Positions 1 through 12,429 are shown, counted from the stretch's first letter. The stretch is 64,000 nt of DNA from Mesostigma viride (GCA_009746045.1 RPFO01000072.1:2051985-2115984); one strand, 5' to 3'. Notes: a model not told the origin generated them from the letters alone. Translations and numbers: made by a program.

Positions 1-716
<716 letters not shown>

Positions 717-3700
717 GCCGCAGTCGGCGAAGCTCCGTCTCAAAGCCCCCGCTGATGGCCAACTCCATTACAGGAGAGGAAGAGGAGGAAGAGGAGGAAG
801 AGGAGGGCCACTACCGTGGGACTAAGCTATCCGAGCTGCCACTGGGCTCCTACTTGGAAGGACAGGCGCGGGGATCGTTGGACGGGGACGACAGTAGCAG
901 CGCTGGGTGGGACGATTTCTCAGACACGCGTGAAGACCAGTTTGATCCGTTTGACAGCGAAGATGTGATGCTCACGGCTGAGCAGCGCGACATGCGACAG
1001 GTGTCGCTCATGCGGCCCTTCACGCTCACGTAAGCGGGTTCAGCCTTGCTTCAAGCATTGCGCGCTGTATCTGTTGGCGCCGTGTCTATGCACGCCATGT
1101 CGGTCCACTCTCTGTGTGTATCCGCGCCACGTTTACTCATGCTCTACCTATTCACGCGGGGATATGTGTCCACTCTCGTGAGTGGGCCAAGTATATACCT
1201 ATAACTCAACATACGTTTACTCATGCTCTACCTATTCACGCGGGGATATGTGTCCACTCTCGTGAGTGGGCCAAGTATATACCTATAACTTAACATACGT
1301 TTACTCATGCTCTACCTATTCACGCGGGGATATGTGTCCACTCTCGTGAGTGGGCCAAGTATATACCTATAACTAAACATGTAAGTCATAAAACTCGAAC
1401 GTGCTTTCATTTCTTCTCGATTAGAACTTTTGCGCCCTCTATACGTCTTGCGTGCCCAGCTTTCCGGACTCTTACCTGCCTTACCCGCACCCTTGTTTAT
1501 GGACCCCTACCTGGCTTACCCTCACCCTTGTATACATATTCGCACCCTGGATTTCGTCACGAGCCCTCGGTGGTTACAGGTTCCCAGGGCAACGTCACCC
1601 TGACCAGCTGTCAAGACCCTTGGAGTTTACCGGCTCTATTTTGCGTGCAGGGGAGACTGAAGATGTGTGTGAGTATTCACCCCGTCTCCTTTGGACCCAC
1701 AGCTTTGCTCTCTAACCTCCCCCCTTCTCCCCTTGCCCTTGCTGTATGGTGGCAACTTAATCCTGCCGCGCGCAGTTTCTGGATGCATCCCTTGTGGGAG
1801 CGACGCTACTGCCGGGAAACCATCCTCGCGTCCATCAAAAAGGTGAGTGTGCGCCCACTTGCCATTGCCTCGGACTTTTTACCTCTGTCAAGAAGCTGTG
1901 CACGTGGCACTTTGCATCACCTCGGGCCCCTCTGCCCGGTGTGTGAGCACACCACCTATGTCTGTGAAAAGCTACGCCCGCCTGCCGCATATGGACCCCT
2001 TGTGTCGAACGGCTAGGCCCCTCCGACCCCTCCAAGTCCACATGCCATGGTCAGTCGCTGGGGGGAAGCAACCCCTTGGATTTGTATGCTGTTGCCTTGT
2101 TCAAGCAAGCGCAGCCAACATGTCCCCCCGTAGCTCCCATTGCTGGCCAACTGTTCTGTCAGTGGGTCGCTCCATGGTCTGGTGTGCCTGTGACGTCAGT
2201 GGTATAATGTCAGCCCTCGGGGTAGCTTCCATGGTGGGCACCAGCAGCCAGGATTTGTAGCAGGTGGATCAGGCAGCCGGAAGCACCGTGTTAGAGCAAA
2301 CGAAATCACCCTCTGATGTGACATCACCCTCCGACGTGATATTCGTAGAGATGCTACCCAGGCCACCCTGGGGATGCTTCCCCTGGGGATGCTTCCCGCT
2401 CCCCACGCCTTTCTCCTCAAACGTAAACTGGGTGGGTTACGAACCTCGTGTAATTTGCCCGAGGCCGCAGGTGGGAGCCCTCTGCCTTGCCCTGCAGCTC
2501 GGCGGACCGGGATCGGTTGATTCCCTTCCGCACACGTACCCCCCCACACCCACCCTTGTGCACTCACCCACATTGCTGCCCACGCACGCATGGCTTCCCT
2601 AACGTGCGATGCCCATCGTGTTCTTCCCCGGCATCTCCCGTCGTGGCTTCCTTCGCCCGCCCCCGTCTAATGCGGCCGCCAGATCCGGCTCGTGTACAGC
2701 GCAGTGCTGTTCCTTCTGCTGACGTACTCGGCACTGGACATGCGCGACGACCGCGACATCCACTACATCTACTGGTCCTACCTGCTGCGGCTGTGAGTAT
2801 TCATCCTGACAATGTCCTTATAGCTTAAAGCCACAATGTCCTAATACCAACCCCATTTCCACTACAACTACTGGTCCTACCTGCTGCGCATGTGTGTGCC
2901 AGGCCCAGTTGTTTCTCGTATATGTATGATGTCGCGTTGAGGTGCACGCAGGTGAATGGCCCTGCCTGCTGCGGCTGTGAAGATCTGGCCATGGGATTAG
3001 TTGACATCACTAGTCTTTACTAGCATGACTAAAACAAAATAGCATTACTAGTACTTACTGAAGCAACTATATAGTAACTAAAACGAGAGCCTCTTCGGTA
3101 TTGCCTTGAGTTAGTGGGTATTGTGTTGAGCTGTAGACCCCCCTTGACAGGGTCTGATCTTGTTTGCCATGGCATTGGGACAAACCGTTTGTTGTGGAGT
3201 ATCCCTGGAATCTCGGAAAGGGAATCTGCCCCCAGCATGAGCGATGGATTGACCGTCTGAACCGTTGTTCTGAAAATTTAACCCTAGTTTTCTGTGCGTT
3301 TTGCTCCTGGCCAATCCTGCCCCCACTCTGCCTGCCCCGTGACAGGTCCTATGGCTTGCTCGTGGCCATGGGCTTGTTCCTAATAAAGCCAACCGCAATC
3401 TCACTATTCGAGGTGCGTTTTACCCCATTTCTGCACGCCACCCATGTGAAAAATAATTTAATAAACTGTCACCACACCCAGCAGCTTGCTTTGGAAAAAC
3501 TGCCCTCGCACCATTGCCCCCTTTCCTCGCCCTCTTCCCTGCCCCCTCCTGTCATGTAACAAGTGCCTCGTTTGGGAGGTAACGCAGCCAGAGTTCGTGC
3601 ATAAGAGCTGCCCCATGTCCCCATGCCAGCCCATGCTGGACCTGTGCAGGATAAGGACACATGGAAGGTTCTCCATCGACTGCCCAACAGTCCGCTGCCC

Positions 3701-6700
3701 AACGGTCCACTTCCCACCAGTCCACTGCCCAACGGTCCACTGCCCAACGGTCCACTGCCCAACGGTCCACTGCCCAACGGTCCACTGCCCAACGGTCCAC
3801 TGCCCAATGGTCCACTGCCCAACGGTCCACTGCCCAACGGTCCACTGCCCAACGGTCCACTGCCCAACGGTCCACTGCCCAACGGTCCACTTCCCAACGG
3901 TCCACTGTCCAATGGTCCACTGCCCAACGGTCCACTGCCCAACGGTCCACTGCCCAACGGTCCACTTCCCAACGGTCCACTGTCCAACGGTCCACTGCCA
4001 GACGGTGCAGTGGCAAACAGGGACTGTCGGAGCTCATAGGATGGTGCCTATCTCCAAGCATATCCATCCCTATGGAGTTTACAGGATCGGCACCGCACAG
4101 GATCGGCACAGCCCCGCGAAGACCCCAGGATCTCTCTCCCAGATGCCGGCCTCTCTCCGCCTCTCCTAGCGCACGGGGGCTAGCAAGCTGGGATGCCTAG
4201 GCTCGTTGATGGAAACACGTATAATGGATGCACCTCTTCTCTGTTAGAGACGCTGGCACATATCCTGCGTTGCTGGTTGCTGTCACTCCTTGGCACGGCC
4301 TGGTGCCGCACCCTAACCCCCTGCGCCATCACGCACGCTAATTTTGCCCAATCGCGCCCCCTCGTGCGGCCCTTCACCCCCCCTCGTGCTACAGACATTC
4401 ACCGTCGCCTCCGCCATCGGCGGCATCGTATTGCTGGGCACGTCGTATCAGGCCACCGGCCGCAGCCCTGTCTCTGAGGCGGCGGCGTGCACCATCATGC
4501 TGGGCCTGCCCATCATCATGCTGGTGCTGGGTAAGTTAGTGTACTTGCACGTACGCTGGCCAACTGTTATGCTGGCATTGGCCATCATCGTGCGCATCCT
4601 GGCTAAGTGTCATTCTGGCTAAATGTCATGCTGGGTAAGGACTGTGCTGGGTAAGGGCGTGCTGGGCACGTGTGTATTCAGCCTGTCCATCTACTGCTGC
4701 GGACTTGTCATTCTGCCCAAGGGCCGTGTGCTCTATGGAGCCTGCCCAGAGTTGTGCTCTTCCTGGGCCATGCTCTGGATTTTCTTTATGGCACAACCAG
4801 TAATAGGCGTGCACGTTTCCTTGTAGCAAGCTTCCCTTGCCAGCAATTCCAGCGACAACCGCTGCGGCGGGACGTTTCGCCCGCCATGTCTTGGTGGCTC
4901 TTTCTGCCCCTGGCTTGGGCTGCCTGAGGTAGATCTCTTACTAATTATCGCACTCTTGCGTTACACGCCGCTCATGCGTGCAGGCCTGCGCTTCATGACG
5001 GCGGCGGCGGTGGGCTTTCTCATCATCGTCATGTACTGCGTGTAAGTGGGATGATGTACTGCGTGTAAGTGGGATGACCATGCGAGCAAGTGGGAAGATC
5101 CGTGCGTACCAGCAGGACGAAGAGTGTGTGGAAGTATGAGGGTCGATATGGGGTGGGAAAGGGAGGGCCGTGTCCTGCGTGTAAGCGGCAGGGGAGATGC
5201 GTGGAGATGGGGTGGGCAAATGGAGGGAAAGGAGGAGGCATGTAATGCATCCAAGGCATCGGACATGGCATATCACTCAAGCTCATGCAGACATTCGTAT
5301 ACGATCTTATACTACAAACAATCTCTGCATCGATCTTTGATACAATCTTTCCTACAAACACACAAAACAGGCCCTGACCGCGGGCAAGTGATCGTCGAGT
5401 TCGCGGCGCTGAACATGACGCTGTCACACATATATGTGCACCGCTTCTTATACACGCAACCTGTTTTTCATGCAATACCTCATGTACCTCACCGCGTCAT
5501 GTGCACAGGCAAGTGATCGTCGAGTTCAAGGCGCTGGATGGCAACGAGGACCTGCTCAAGCGCGGCTCGGTCTCCTCCCTCTGCATCTACATGCTCATGC
5601 AGTACAGCCTGCTCGTGTCCAGCTCCCACAGCACGGTGGGGGAAGTGTATAGCACTGTATCTAGTATAGCACTGTATCTAGTATAGCACTGTATCTAGTA
5701 TAGCACTGTATGTAGTATAGCACTGTATGTAGTATAGCACTGTATCTAGTATAGCACTGTATGTAGTATAGCACTGTATCTAGTATAACACTGTATCTAG
5801 TATAGCACTGTATGTAGTGTAGCACTGTATTTAGTATAGCACTGTATCTAGTGTAGCACTGTATGTAGTATAGCACTGTATCTAGTATAACACTGTATGT
5901 AGTATAGCACTGTATCTAGTATAGCACTGTATGTAGTATAGCACTGTATGTAGTATAGCACTGTATGTAGTATAGCACTGTATGTAGTATAGCACTGTAT
6001 GTAGTATAGCACTGTATGTAGTATAGCACTGCATGTAGTATAGCACTGTATGTAGTATAGTACGGTAAAGTACCCTCTCCTCCCTCTGCATCTACATGCC
6101 TGCAGTACAGCCTGCTGGTGCAGCTGCAGTACGGCTGCCACAGCACGGTGAGATAGGGGAAGGGAGGGAGGCTGGAAGGGGGGGAGGGGGGTATGGGTGG
6201 GGGACGAAGAATGACGGGGGCCGGGGGGGGGGGGGGGGAGGGGGGGGGGGGGGAATCCGGGGAGAAAAGGGGGCAGGAGAGGAGGGGTGGGTTGAGGTGG
6301 GGGGGAGAAACAGGGGCAGGGAACGGGGGATGGTGAGGAGGGGAAATAGGGCACGTTTTTGCTCTGTAAACTGCTTGAGCACCACTCATATGTGCAACAT
6401 CCCCTGGATGTAGCGGCCCACATGCTGGCATCTGCAAGAGTGCTTCTACCCCCAAGTGCCTAACTTGTTCAACCGGGTTTCCATGCACATGGTTGCGCCC
6501 ACAGGAGTGTCCCGTTTCAAATGCCAATGTGCTCATTATTGATAGTCACTTAATATTAAATATTCATCCTCCTGTGCTCCTGCACTAGCATGCATATGTG
6601 TATCCTTGCTTGTGCTGCATGCTTCCGTACCTGCTATCATGTGCTCCCATGCTCTCATACCGGTTATGCTTGCATCCGCATGCTCCAGTACCATCATCGT

Positions 6701-9700
6701 CATAATGCTGAAGCCCCTGTACCTATGATGATGATGTACCGGTTCTGTGTGCGTCGGCAGGAGCTCGAGCGCCGGCGCAAGTTTTTGTGCGACGAAGAGA
6801 TTCGCCAGCAGAAGGCGTTCACCAACCGCATCTTGTGCAACCTGATGCCGCCCACGGTGGGTGGGGTGGGGGGGGCCAAGAAGGAATGGTCAAGGGGGTG
6901 GGCGTAGAGGGAAGCTGGCGCGGGGAGCTTGAATGGCGGGGGGAAACGGCTGAGGGAGAAATGGGTGAAGAGAAGTCGACATTCAGGAAGACAATTAGGG
7001 GGGCTATAGTTGAGGACGGGGCGCATGTGAGTGATGCATGCTAGCCATCTGCGGACAATATACCAAACCTTCAACCAATGCCCAGGGCAAAATTGAGCTG
7101 ATGCCCAGTGGGATGAGCACCGCGTTGGCATGTGAACGGCTCCAGCTACGGTTTCCCATGTTTTGAGGGTCATACTGCCGCATGCTATTCCAGTGTGTAA
7201 CTCATTCCACCTCGCTATGGTTACGTCAAGTAGAAATTGATGGACACTGGTACGAAACTGGAAGCGCGTCTTCTGCATCTGTGCCATTGCCGCTGCGGAA
7301 CGGGTGGCCATCAGCCATACTGGTGGTTATGCTGGTCGCTGTCCAACTAGTGCGTCCGCCTCTGCCACGCTCTGATTCATATGCTCATATCCCTCTTGCT
7401 AACCTACTGCGTAGCGCCTGCACCCACCTCTCCGTGCTCTTCCTCGGCTTGCCCATGCCCTCGCGCCCCTCATTGCCTGCCAGGTGGCGACCTCCTTGCG
7501 TCGCGGCGAGCGTCACATCGTGGACAACTACAGCGAAGCGTCTGTTCTCTACGCCGACATCGTGGGCTTCACGCCGCTGTCCGCGATGCTCGGACCGCTC
7601 AAGCTCGTCGTGTTCCTCAACCGGTGAGCGCGCGCTATGGACATAGCAAGGCAGCCCCCGACCATGCCGCACGCATGCACGAGGTCACCACCCGCCCTGC
7701 CCTGCGCTCGCTTGGCATGCAGTAACCTAGCATGACCACCATGCCCCTGTTGTGGCAAGCTCGGTTTGGCGAGATTCGCTGGCAGGCAAGGGTGGTGGAA
7801 GAACCCACTGCTAGCAATCTCTGTGGCCATTGTCTCTTGGGCGGTACCCCGTCCCATGTATCTGGTGTGGGTACCCTTTCGGTGCGACCTTGCAAGTAGT
7901 GCGAGGCACACTAATGGGAATATCTCCCACAAAACCGGGCCTTCGAGTTGGGTTTTACTAGCAACTTGCCTGTGGCTCCCACTTTTAGCCACCTATCTCT
8001 CTCGAGCGTCAAATTTGGGGGGGCGAACGCACCCGAGCACAGCAGGTGTTTGGGTCTGTGGCGGATGCAAGCTCCTTTTCTTGGTGACCTCTACTGAAAT
8101 CCTGTGTCCATCCTACAAGGGGGGTTGGGTTTGTCCGGGTCCGCAAATAGTGCGACTGTGAACCTCAGTAATTCTGTATACTGGCCTCCGCGTGCGTTCG
8201 CAACTAGTTTGGGCCACACTGTTTGGGATATTCGGGCCTCGGAACCCTGGTACCCTACTCGTCAGGCCCACACTAAGCACGTGGGACGGTGTACTTGGTT
8301 TCCCATGTGGGCACGCAGCACCCGGTAGTGAAGCGTCTGGCCAATTTCGCTCCCCACTTTCCGCATGTCAAGCCCTGGGCTCGCGGTTTTGTAACAACAC
8401 TCCCACAGTACTTGGCCATCCCCGCATTGGGAGACTTGACCATCGCATGCATCATCCTCCCATGCATGCACACAGGTGTTCTTGTAGCGCCCCCCCGTGC
8501 CAGGGCCGCTCTTGCTGCCGCCTTTTGCCACCCTAGAACAACCCTGCCGCTACTTGTGCCGCACTAAGTATCTCGGCCATGCTTGTGCCCGTACTTTGCC
8601 ATGGCTTGTCATCACAGGCTCTTCTCCGACTTTGACGTCATGTGCGACAAGCACTCGGTCACCAAGGTAAGCTGAACAATGACATAGTCAGTCGGGCCTG
8701 TTGACCACCCTTGCGTTCCTGTGTGATGTGGGACTGTTTCTACTCTTACATGCGATATGGGACTATGGGACTGTTTCTACTGCTGATTGTAGAATTAGCC
8801 CTACTGCTCCTAAACGATTTCTATACACTGCACGGTTTGATCGATGTGCCATGGACCAGCCTCTAAACACGCCCACCTGGGCACCCACCCATCCCTTGCA
8901 GCATACGCGCACGTGTGCAAGCAGATACACGCGCATGGGCACTCGCACATATGAAGCCAGTATTGACACATGCCTCCTTAATAACTTTTCTTTATACCGG
9001 TCATTGTCACTTTCCCTCCCCCCACCCCACCCCTTGCCCAGATCAACACGATCGGTGACTGCTACACGTGCATGGCAGGGGTGCCGCTGCCCGACCCGGA
9101 CCACTGCATGGTGTGTGTGTGTGTCGCGATGGTGGACACTTCAGTTTGGTGATAATGGACGCATGCGGCCACCCTTTGGGATATTCCGGTTTGTTAGATA
9201 TGGCAATGTGCGCTTGTTGGATGTGTGCCGTATTGCGCAGGGGGGGTAGACGTGCCATGGTGCCTTGGAGATGCGTTCATGGGCCCAAAGCACACATGAC
9301 GTAGGCCTTTAGGAATGCTTGTTCATTTCCTTGTATGGAATGGATGCATGGCCCTGCCTGCCGTTGCTATCATTAGCTCGTGTCCCTGTACCAAGACTTG
9401 CCCCTGGCGTGCGTGAGAGGGGAGTGGAAGCTTGACCAGGACCCCGAGATCCTTTTTGTCTATGGCTCTCTTGGGATACATGGCCTCTGTTCCGCCCCAT
9501 CCCATGAATGGCTCTCTTCTCTATGCAGCCGATTATTCCGGGAGAGTCCTGGTGCTCATGCCCTGCCCGTCCTCACTGTGTACCGCGCGTGCCCTGGCCC
9601 ACCGCCTCCTGCCACCACCCGCTTGGCTTGCTCCTGGCAAATACCCCCCCTTGCTTGCTGTTTTTTGCCCTTGACTCCTCCCTGCCCTCTGTTCTCCGGT

Positions 9701-10827
9701 GTTCCTGTTCCTACCTTCCCCTCCCTCCCCCCCTCAACCCTGCCCCCTCCCCCCCCAGGCGGTGGTGGAGATGGGCCTGTCCATGCTGCTGGCGCTGGAC
9801 GCGCTCCAAGAGGAGCTCACCGCCGTGTTCGAGGGGCTGCCCCACGTGGACATGCGCGTGGGAGTGCACACGGTGAGGGGGGGCACCAGCCGCTGCCGCC
9901 GCCATGGGGAGGTCGAACCTTGGGTCTAGCAGCACAGTGGGGCAGGTTCACGCATTAGCGGCACATTCGGCAGCATGGGTAGGGAACCTGCACGCATAAG
10001 CGGTTTATGTAACAATAAACCGGCTGGCAGAGAGGGGGTGCCCAAGTGTGCGGCGCATTTGCAAACGCGGATTCATCAGCTCGTGGATACTCTGCATATG
10101 GCCGGGAAATGTGCTTGTCAAAGTTATGTAGGTGCGGAATGTGTGTGGTTTTGGTACGGATAGGCTGCCCATGTTCACACATAGGCTGCAAACATCCAGC
10201 AAAAGAACGCCTGCTATCGAATATCGGCTATCGGCTATGCAAGGAATGCAGAGCTGGGGCAGTGCGTGCCGACTCGTAAACTGCTAGGTAATATATTGAC
10301 TTAGTCGTGGTACATAGGGCTTATATCTCTGTCGGCATGGCCGGCTTGGGAAATAAACTGAACTGAACTGAACTCAATGTAGGGTTTGTCGGTCCATATA
10401 TAGCAGACTGGCTTGGTATCGACTGGACGATCCAACAAGAAAACCTTGTGCAGGCACGCATATTGCGGTTTCTATATTCACTGCTTTTTCTCCAAGGTGC
10501 TCTCTCTTGGTATTATACCAAGGATCGCCGAAGAATAGATGGTAGGTTACCTCTTTGCCGCTATCTCCGAAATGTGATTTTTTTTTCCCCGGGGGATGCC
10601 ATTGTTTGGTGCCCATCGTGCAGGGGAGCGTGATTGCGGGCGTTGTGGGCATCAAGAACCTGCGCTATGACGTGTGGGGTGAAACGGTCACGATGGCCAA
10701 CAAGATGGAGTCATCCGGATTACCCGGCCGCATCCACCTCAGCCGCGCGTCCTACGAGCAGGTCAAGGAGACGTACACCATTGAACGCGCCCCGGATGGC
10801 ACAGACACGTTTTTCCTGGTGGTCTGA
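717..10827 (+). CDS. Transmembrane adenylyl cyclase, 3' portion (13 recognised exons)
   Basis: Membrane enzyme converting ATP to cAMP. The exons I join, all with GT-AG borders and matching phases, are 717-1029, 1776-1842, 2683-2792, 3346-3412, 4395-4530, 4984-5041, 5509-5635, 6761-6856, 7484-7623, 8618-8666, 9042-9110, 9759-9872 and 10624-10827 (TGA). They encode about 515 residues. The order is an acidic linker (RRSS motif, then a run of ten Glu), a pre-membrane segment (FWMHPLWERRYC), six hydrophobic segments, a charged linker helix (ELERRRKFLCDEE to NLMPPT) and a class III cyclase domain (ADIVGF, KINTIGDCY, DHC, RVGVHT, YDVWGE). This matches the second half of a 12-TM animal-type adenylyl cyclase, so a first half probably lies left of the window. 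The Lys before INTIGD and the Asp of YDVWG are the adenine-selecting residues, which argues against guanylyl cyclase. Exon calls are by eye; no transcript was seen. Confidence 0.88.
1131..1382. repeat. Three tandem copies of an 84-bp unit in an intron
   Basis: Unit starts are at 1131, 1215 and 1299, with almost no differences. Each unit contains a donor-like CGTGAGT. It lies about 100 bp after the real donor at 1030. Confidence 0.95.
1843..2682. other. Cyclase intron without visible features
   Basis: C-rich intron sequence. The small ORFs here do not resemble any cyclase segment and lack matching splice phases. I see nothing else. The intron 6857-7483 is likewise without visible features. 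Confidence 0.6.
2683..5635 (+). CDS. Six-segment membrane bundle of the adenylyl cyclase
   Basis: Exons 3 to 7 encode six hydrophobic stretches: LVYSAVLFLLLTYSALD, SYGLLVAMGLFLI, TFTVASAIGGIVLLGTSY, AACTIMLGLPIIMLVLG, TAAAVGFLIIVMYC and SLCIYMLMQYSLLV. Six segments followed by a helical linker and a catalytic domain is the standard half-module of membrane adenylyl cyclases. A short polar loop (RDDRDIHYIYW) separates segments 1 and 2, and a longer loop (EFKALDGNEDLLKRG) separates segments 5 and 6. Confidence 0.8.
2858..2979 (+). repeat. Degenerate copies of the end of the TM1 exon inside the next intron
   Basis: Positions 2858-2888 repeat exon bases 2759-2789 with about two mismatches. Positions 2957-2979 repeat the last bases of the exon and its donor region again. 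No proper splice context accompanies them, so they look like exon debris and not alternative exons. Confidence 0.7.
3677..4006. repeat. 15-bp minisatellite in a cyclase intron
   Basis: About 22 units of TCCACTGCCCAACGG with point variants (TTCCC, TGTCC, AATGG). Since 15 is a multiple of three, several frames stay open over the array, producing spurious repetitive ORFs. Confidence 0.95.
5031..5076 (+). repeat. Exact tandem duplication of 23 bp carrying the splice donor
   Basis: The units 5031-5053 and 5054-5076 are identical and span the exon end (ATGTACTGCGT) plus the donor GTAAGT. Only the first donor (5042) keeps the frame; use of the second would read TGC GTG TAA and stop. Confidence 0.95.
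5383..5411 (+). repeat. Partial copy of the following cyclase exon start
   Basis: GCAAGTGATCGTCGAGTTC and the following bases match the start of the exon at 5509 with two or three mismatches. It lacks an acceptor AG at the same position, so it looks like a non-functional exon fragment. Confidence 0.75.
5641..6064. repeat. 17-bp minisatellite in a cyclase intron
   Basis: Roughly 25 units of the type TAGTATAGCACTGTATG with alternating TCT/TGT variants. It separates the exon 5509-5635 from a partial copy of that exon's 3' end at 6073-6147. The pattern is a contiguous minisatellite without spacers. Confidence 0.95.
6106..6147 (+). CDS. Possible 14-codon alternative exon of the cyclase
   Basis: Positions 6073-6147 repeat the 3' end of exon 5509-5635. 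Here the copy has its own acceptor (CCTGCAG at 6099-6105) and donor (GGTGAGA from 6147), and the 42 bp between are phase 0 on both sides (YSLLVQLQYGCHST). Inclusion would keep the reading frame and lengthen the sixth membrane segment. It may equally be a relic of the exon duplication; only transcript data can tell. Confidence 0.35.
6150..6340. repeat. G-rich tract in a cyclase intron
   Basis: Long G runs (about 6218-6255) with only a few other bases, on the sense strand of the transcript; strong quadruplex potential. Confidence 0.85.
7484..10827 (+). CDS. Class III nucleotidyl cyclase catalytic domain exons
   Basis: Six exons encode the whole domain. Both metal-binding Asp residues are present (ADIVGF and IGDCY). 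The adenine contacts are present (Lys in TKINTIG, Asp in YDVWG). The two transition-state positions, Asn and Arg in active C2-type or homodimeric cyclases (pattern TVNxAxR), read Thr and Lys here (ETVTMANKM). The GDCYTC stretch and the TVTMANKME stretch resemble the C1 half of animal enzymes. The domain ends about 20 residues after the last core strand and the stop follows at 10825-10827, so this is the C-terminal domain. Confidence 0.88.
7624..8617. other. Long cyclase intron without visible features
   Basis: The intron between the first metal-Asp exon and the exon encoding LFSDFDVMCDKHS. Direct-repeat-poor, no mobile element recognised. The introns 9111-9758 and 9873-10623 are similar; the latter ends in an ACTGA repeat at 10352-10375 (AATAAACTGAACTGAACTGA) that recurs at 37281-37300. 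Confidence 0.6.
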
Positions 10828-12303
10828 GGGACATGTTGTCAGCTGCCCGTTCCTTCCAATGATTAGTTGATTGTAATAGTAAACAAGTGCGACGGCTACG
10901 CTCTTACCTGCTTGCCTCATTCGCAAAAGCTTTAGCTTGCGTTTGCGCGAATTTACAGCGCGACTGTCGGCAATTTTGGCAGTTTCCCGAGGTTTTTGGG
11001 CGGGGCTGTCCAAATAGGGTCATGGCCAAATTACCCGCGTACAGGGTGGGGTCAGTTGCAGCACATGTGACTTGCTCTACTGGCCCCAAGGTCATTTCCA
11101 ATATTCATTTACTTCATCGACTGTTTTGCATGCATGGATAGACACGAACACTAAGTGTGGGTGGTGTGTGAACCCTGGGTATGCCCCTAAACACCCTCCG
11201 GCTCCGGGCGAGGCCTTTGTACTTACGAACACTAAATCTTAGACTCTCGACTTTTAAGGTAGTGTAAATACTGTGATATCTGGCTCGTCTGCCACCTCAG
11301 AACAGCATGGGCAGATGCTGCACAACTCCCGTGTTGCCATGGTAGTGATGGCCTGTACATTACCATTGCCAGAAATCATTTCAAATTATCCTCTTACTAG
11401 ACCGCCCGCATTGTTAATTTTACTAAATAGTTATGAGGCTGGCCGTCCCCGACCACCTGCAAACGATAAATAAAACAAAAGATTTTTAAATAATTAATTC
11501 CCGAGTGTAGTCCCCTTGTGCATTTTATTAAGTGACTTGTTTATCAAGGAGACATCCAGCGCAGGCCAGAAATCGGTCAGAAATGGTCAGTGGCTTATAC
11601 CTACATTTGTATATTTGATGTATGAATTATATTCAGCGCCGTTGACCACGCGTCTATTTTAATTAATGCATGTATGAATATTCAGCTTGCACCTACTGTT
11701 GTATTAATTATAAATGAATATTCAATAAGAAATAAATTTCGTACAGGAAAACTCGATCATTGGACGCGCTCAGCACAAACCCCCGACCCCTTTGTGGCCC
11801 ACGTACGCCATTAACAGTATCAAGTAGCGTGCGTGTTTGCAACTTGCCCGTTGCAAAACTCTACGGCGGAGCCAATTTTCGGAAGAGCCTCAACCTTATG
11901 CTCGCAAATTAGGGACACTGAATTGGTGGATGGATGTATGGATTGACAGATTTTATCCCCGATTCCTATGTATATTTTCTCACATGTACGGCCTTATAAG
12001 CTTCGCCAATTCTGGCGAACCTAACGGTACTTCCGAAAATTGGCTCCGCCTGATAATGCCACGTCAGCGCCATGTTTGCACTACGTTGATCGGCTTTTGT
12101 CCATTGGCTGCCCTGGTCACATAACTGATTGAATTGAATGGAATTGGGACATAACTCCGTTGGGAGTACATGTAGCACATATCCCTGAGAAGGGGCATAT
12201 GGCTTTTAATACATTCTTGGCTACTTCCTGCAATGAAAAGGCTAGTCTAATCTAGAAAACCCTACCTATTCTACGAGCCACGAGCCACGAGCCACGAGGT
12301 AGC
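10828..12303. other. 3' flank of the cyclase and intergenic DNA
   Basis: A TGTAA about 40 bp after the stop is a possible poly(A) signal if this is a green alga, but that is weak. At 11542-11576 there is one end of a MITE family (TATCAAGGAGACATCCAGCG) also found at 23956 and 43843. At 12150-12240 there is a fragment (ACATAACTCCGTTGGGAGTA) shared with 23750-23818 and 26040-26135. No gene is visible. Confidence 0.6.
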
Positions 12304-12429
12304 CATGGCTGACGGCGGAGCTCATAACTTTTACGTTTGAGCACCGAATTTAGCCGTGAATGTCACTATCGCTTCGTCTTTCTAAGACGCACATGCTGGT
12401 ATAATTTTCCGCATCTAAAACGCAATATA

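Noticed and set aside
1452-2602. Overlapping ORFs of 87-162 residues in cyclase introns
   Set aside because: No similarity to cyclase segments, wrong phase relations, and they ignore good splice sites of the recognised exons.
3469-4200. Five overlapping ORFs of 138-227 residues with GPLPN, TAQRS, VHCPT or VDRWA repeats
   Set aside because: Caused by the 15-bp minisatellite in a cyclase intron.
5641-6064. CRISPR-like array of short repeats
   Set aside because: Contiguous 17-bp units without unique spacers in a eukaryotic intron; a minisatellite.
7484-10827. Guanylyl cyclase
   Set aside because: The base-selecting positions are Lys and Asp as in adenylyl cyclases, not Glu and Cys.
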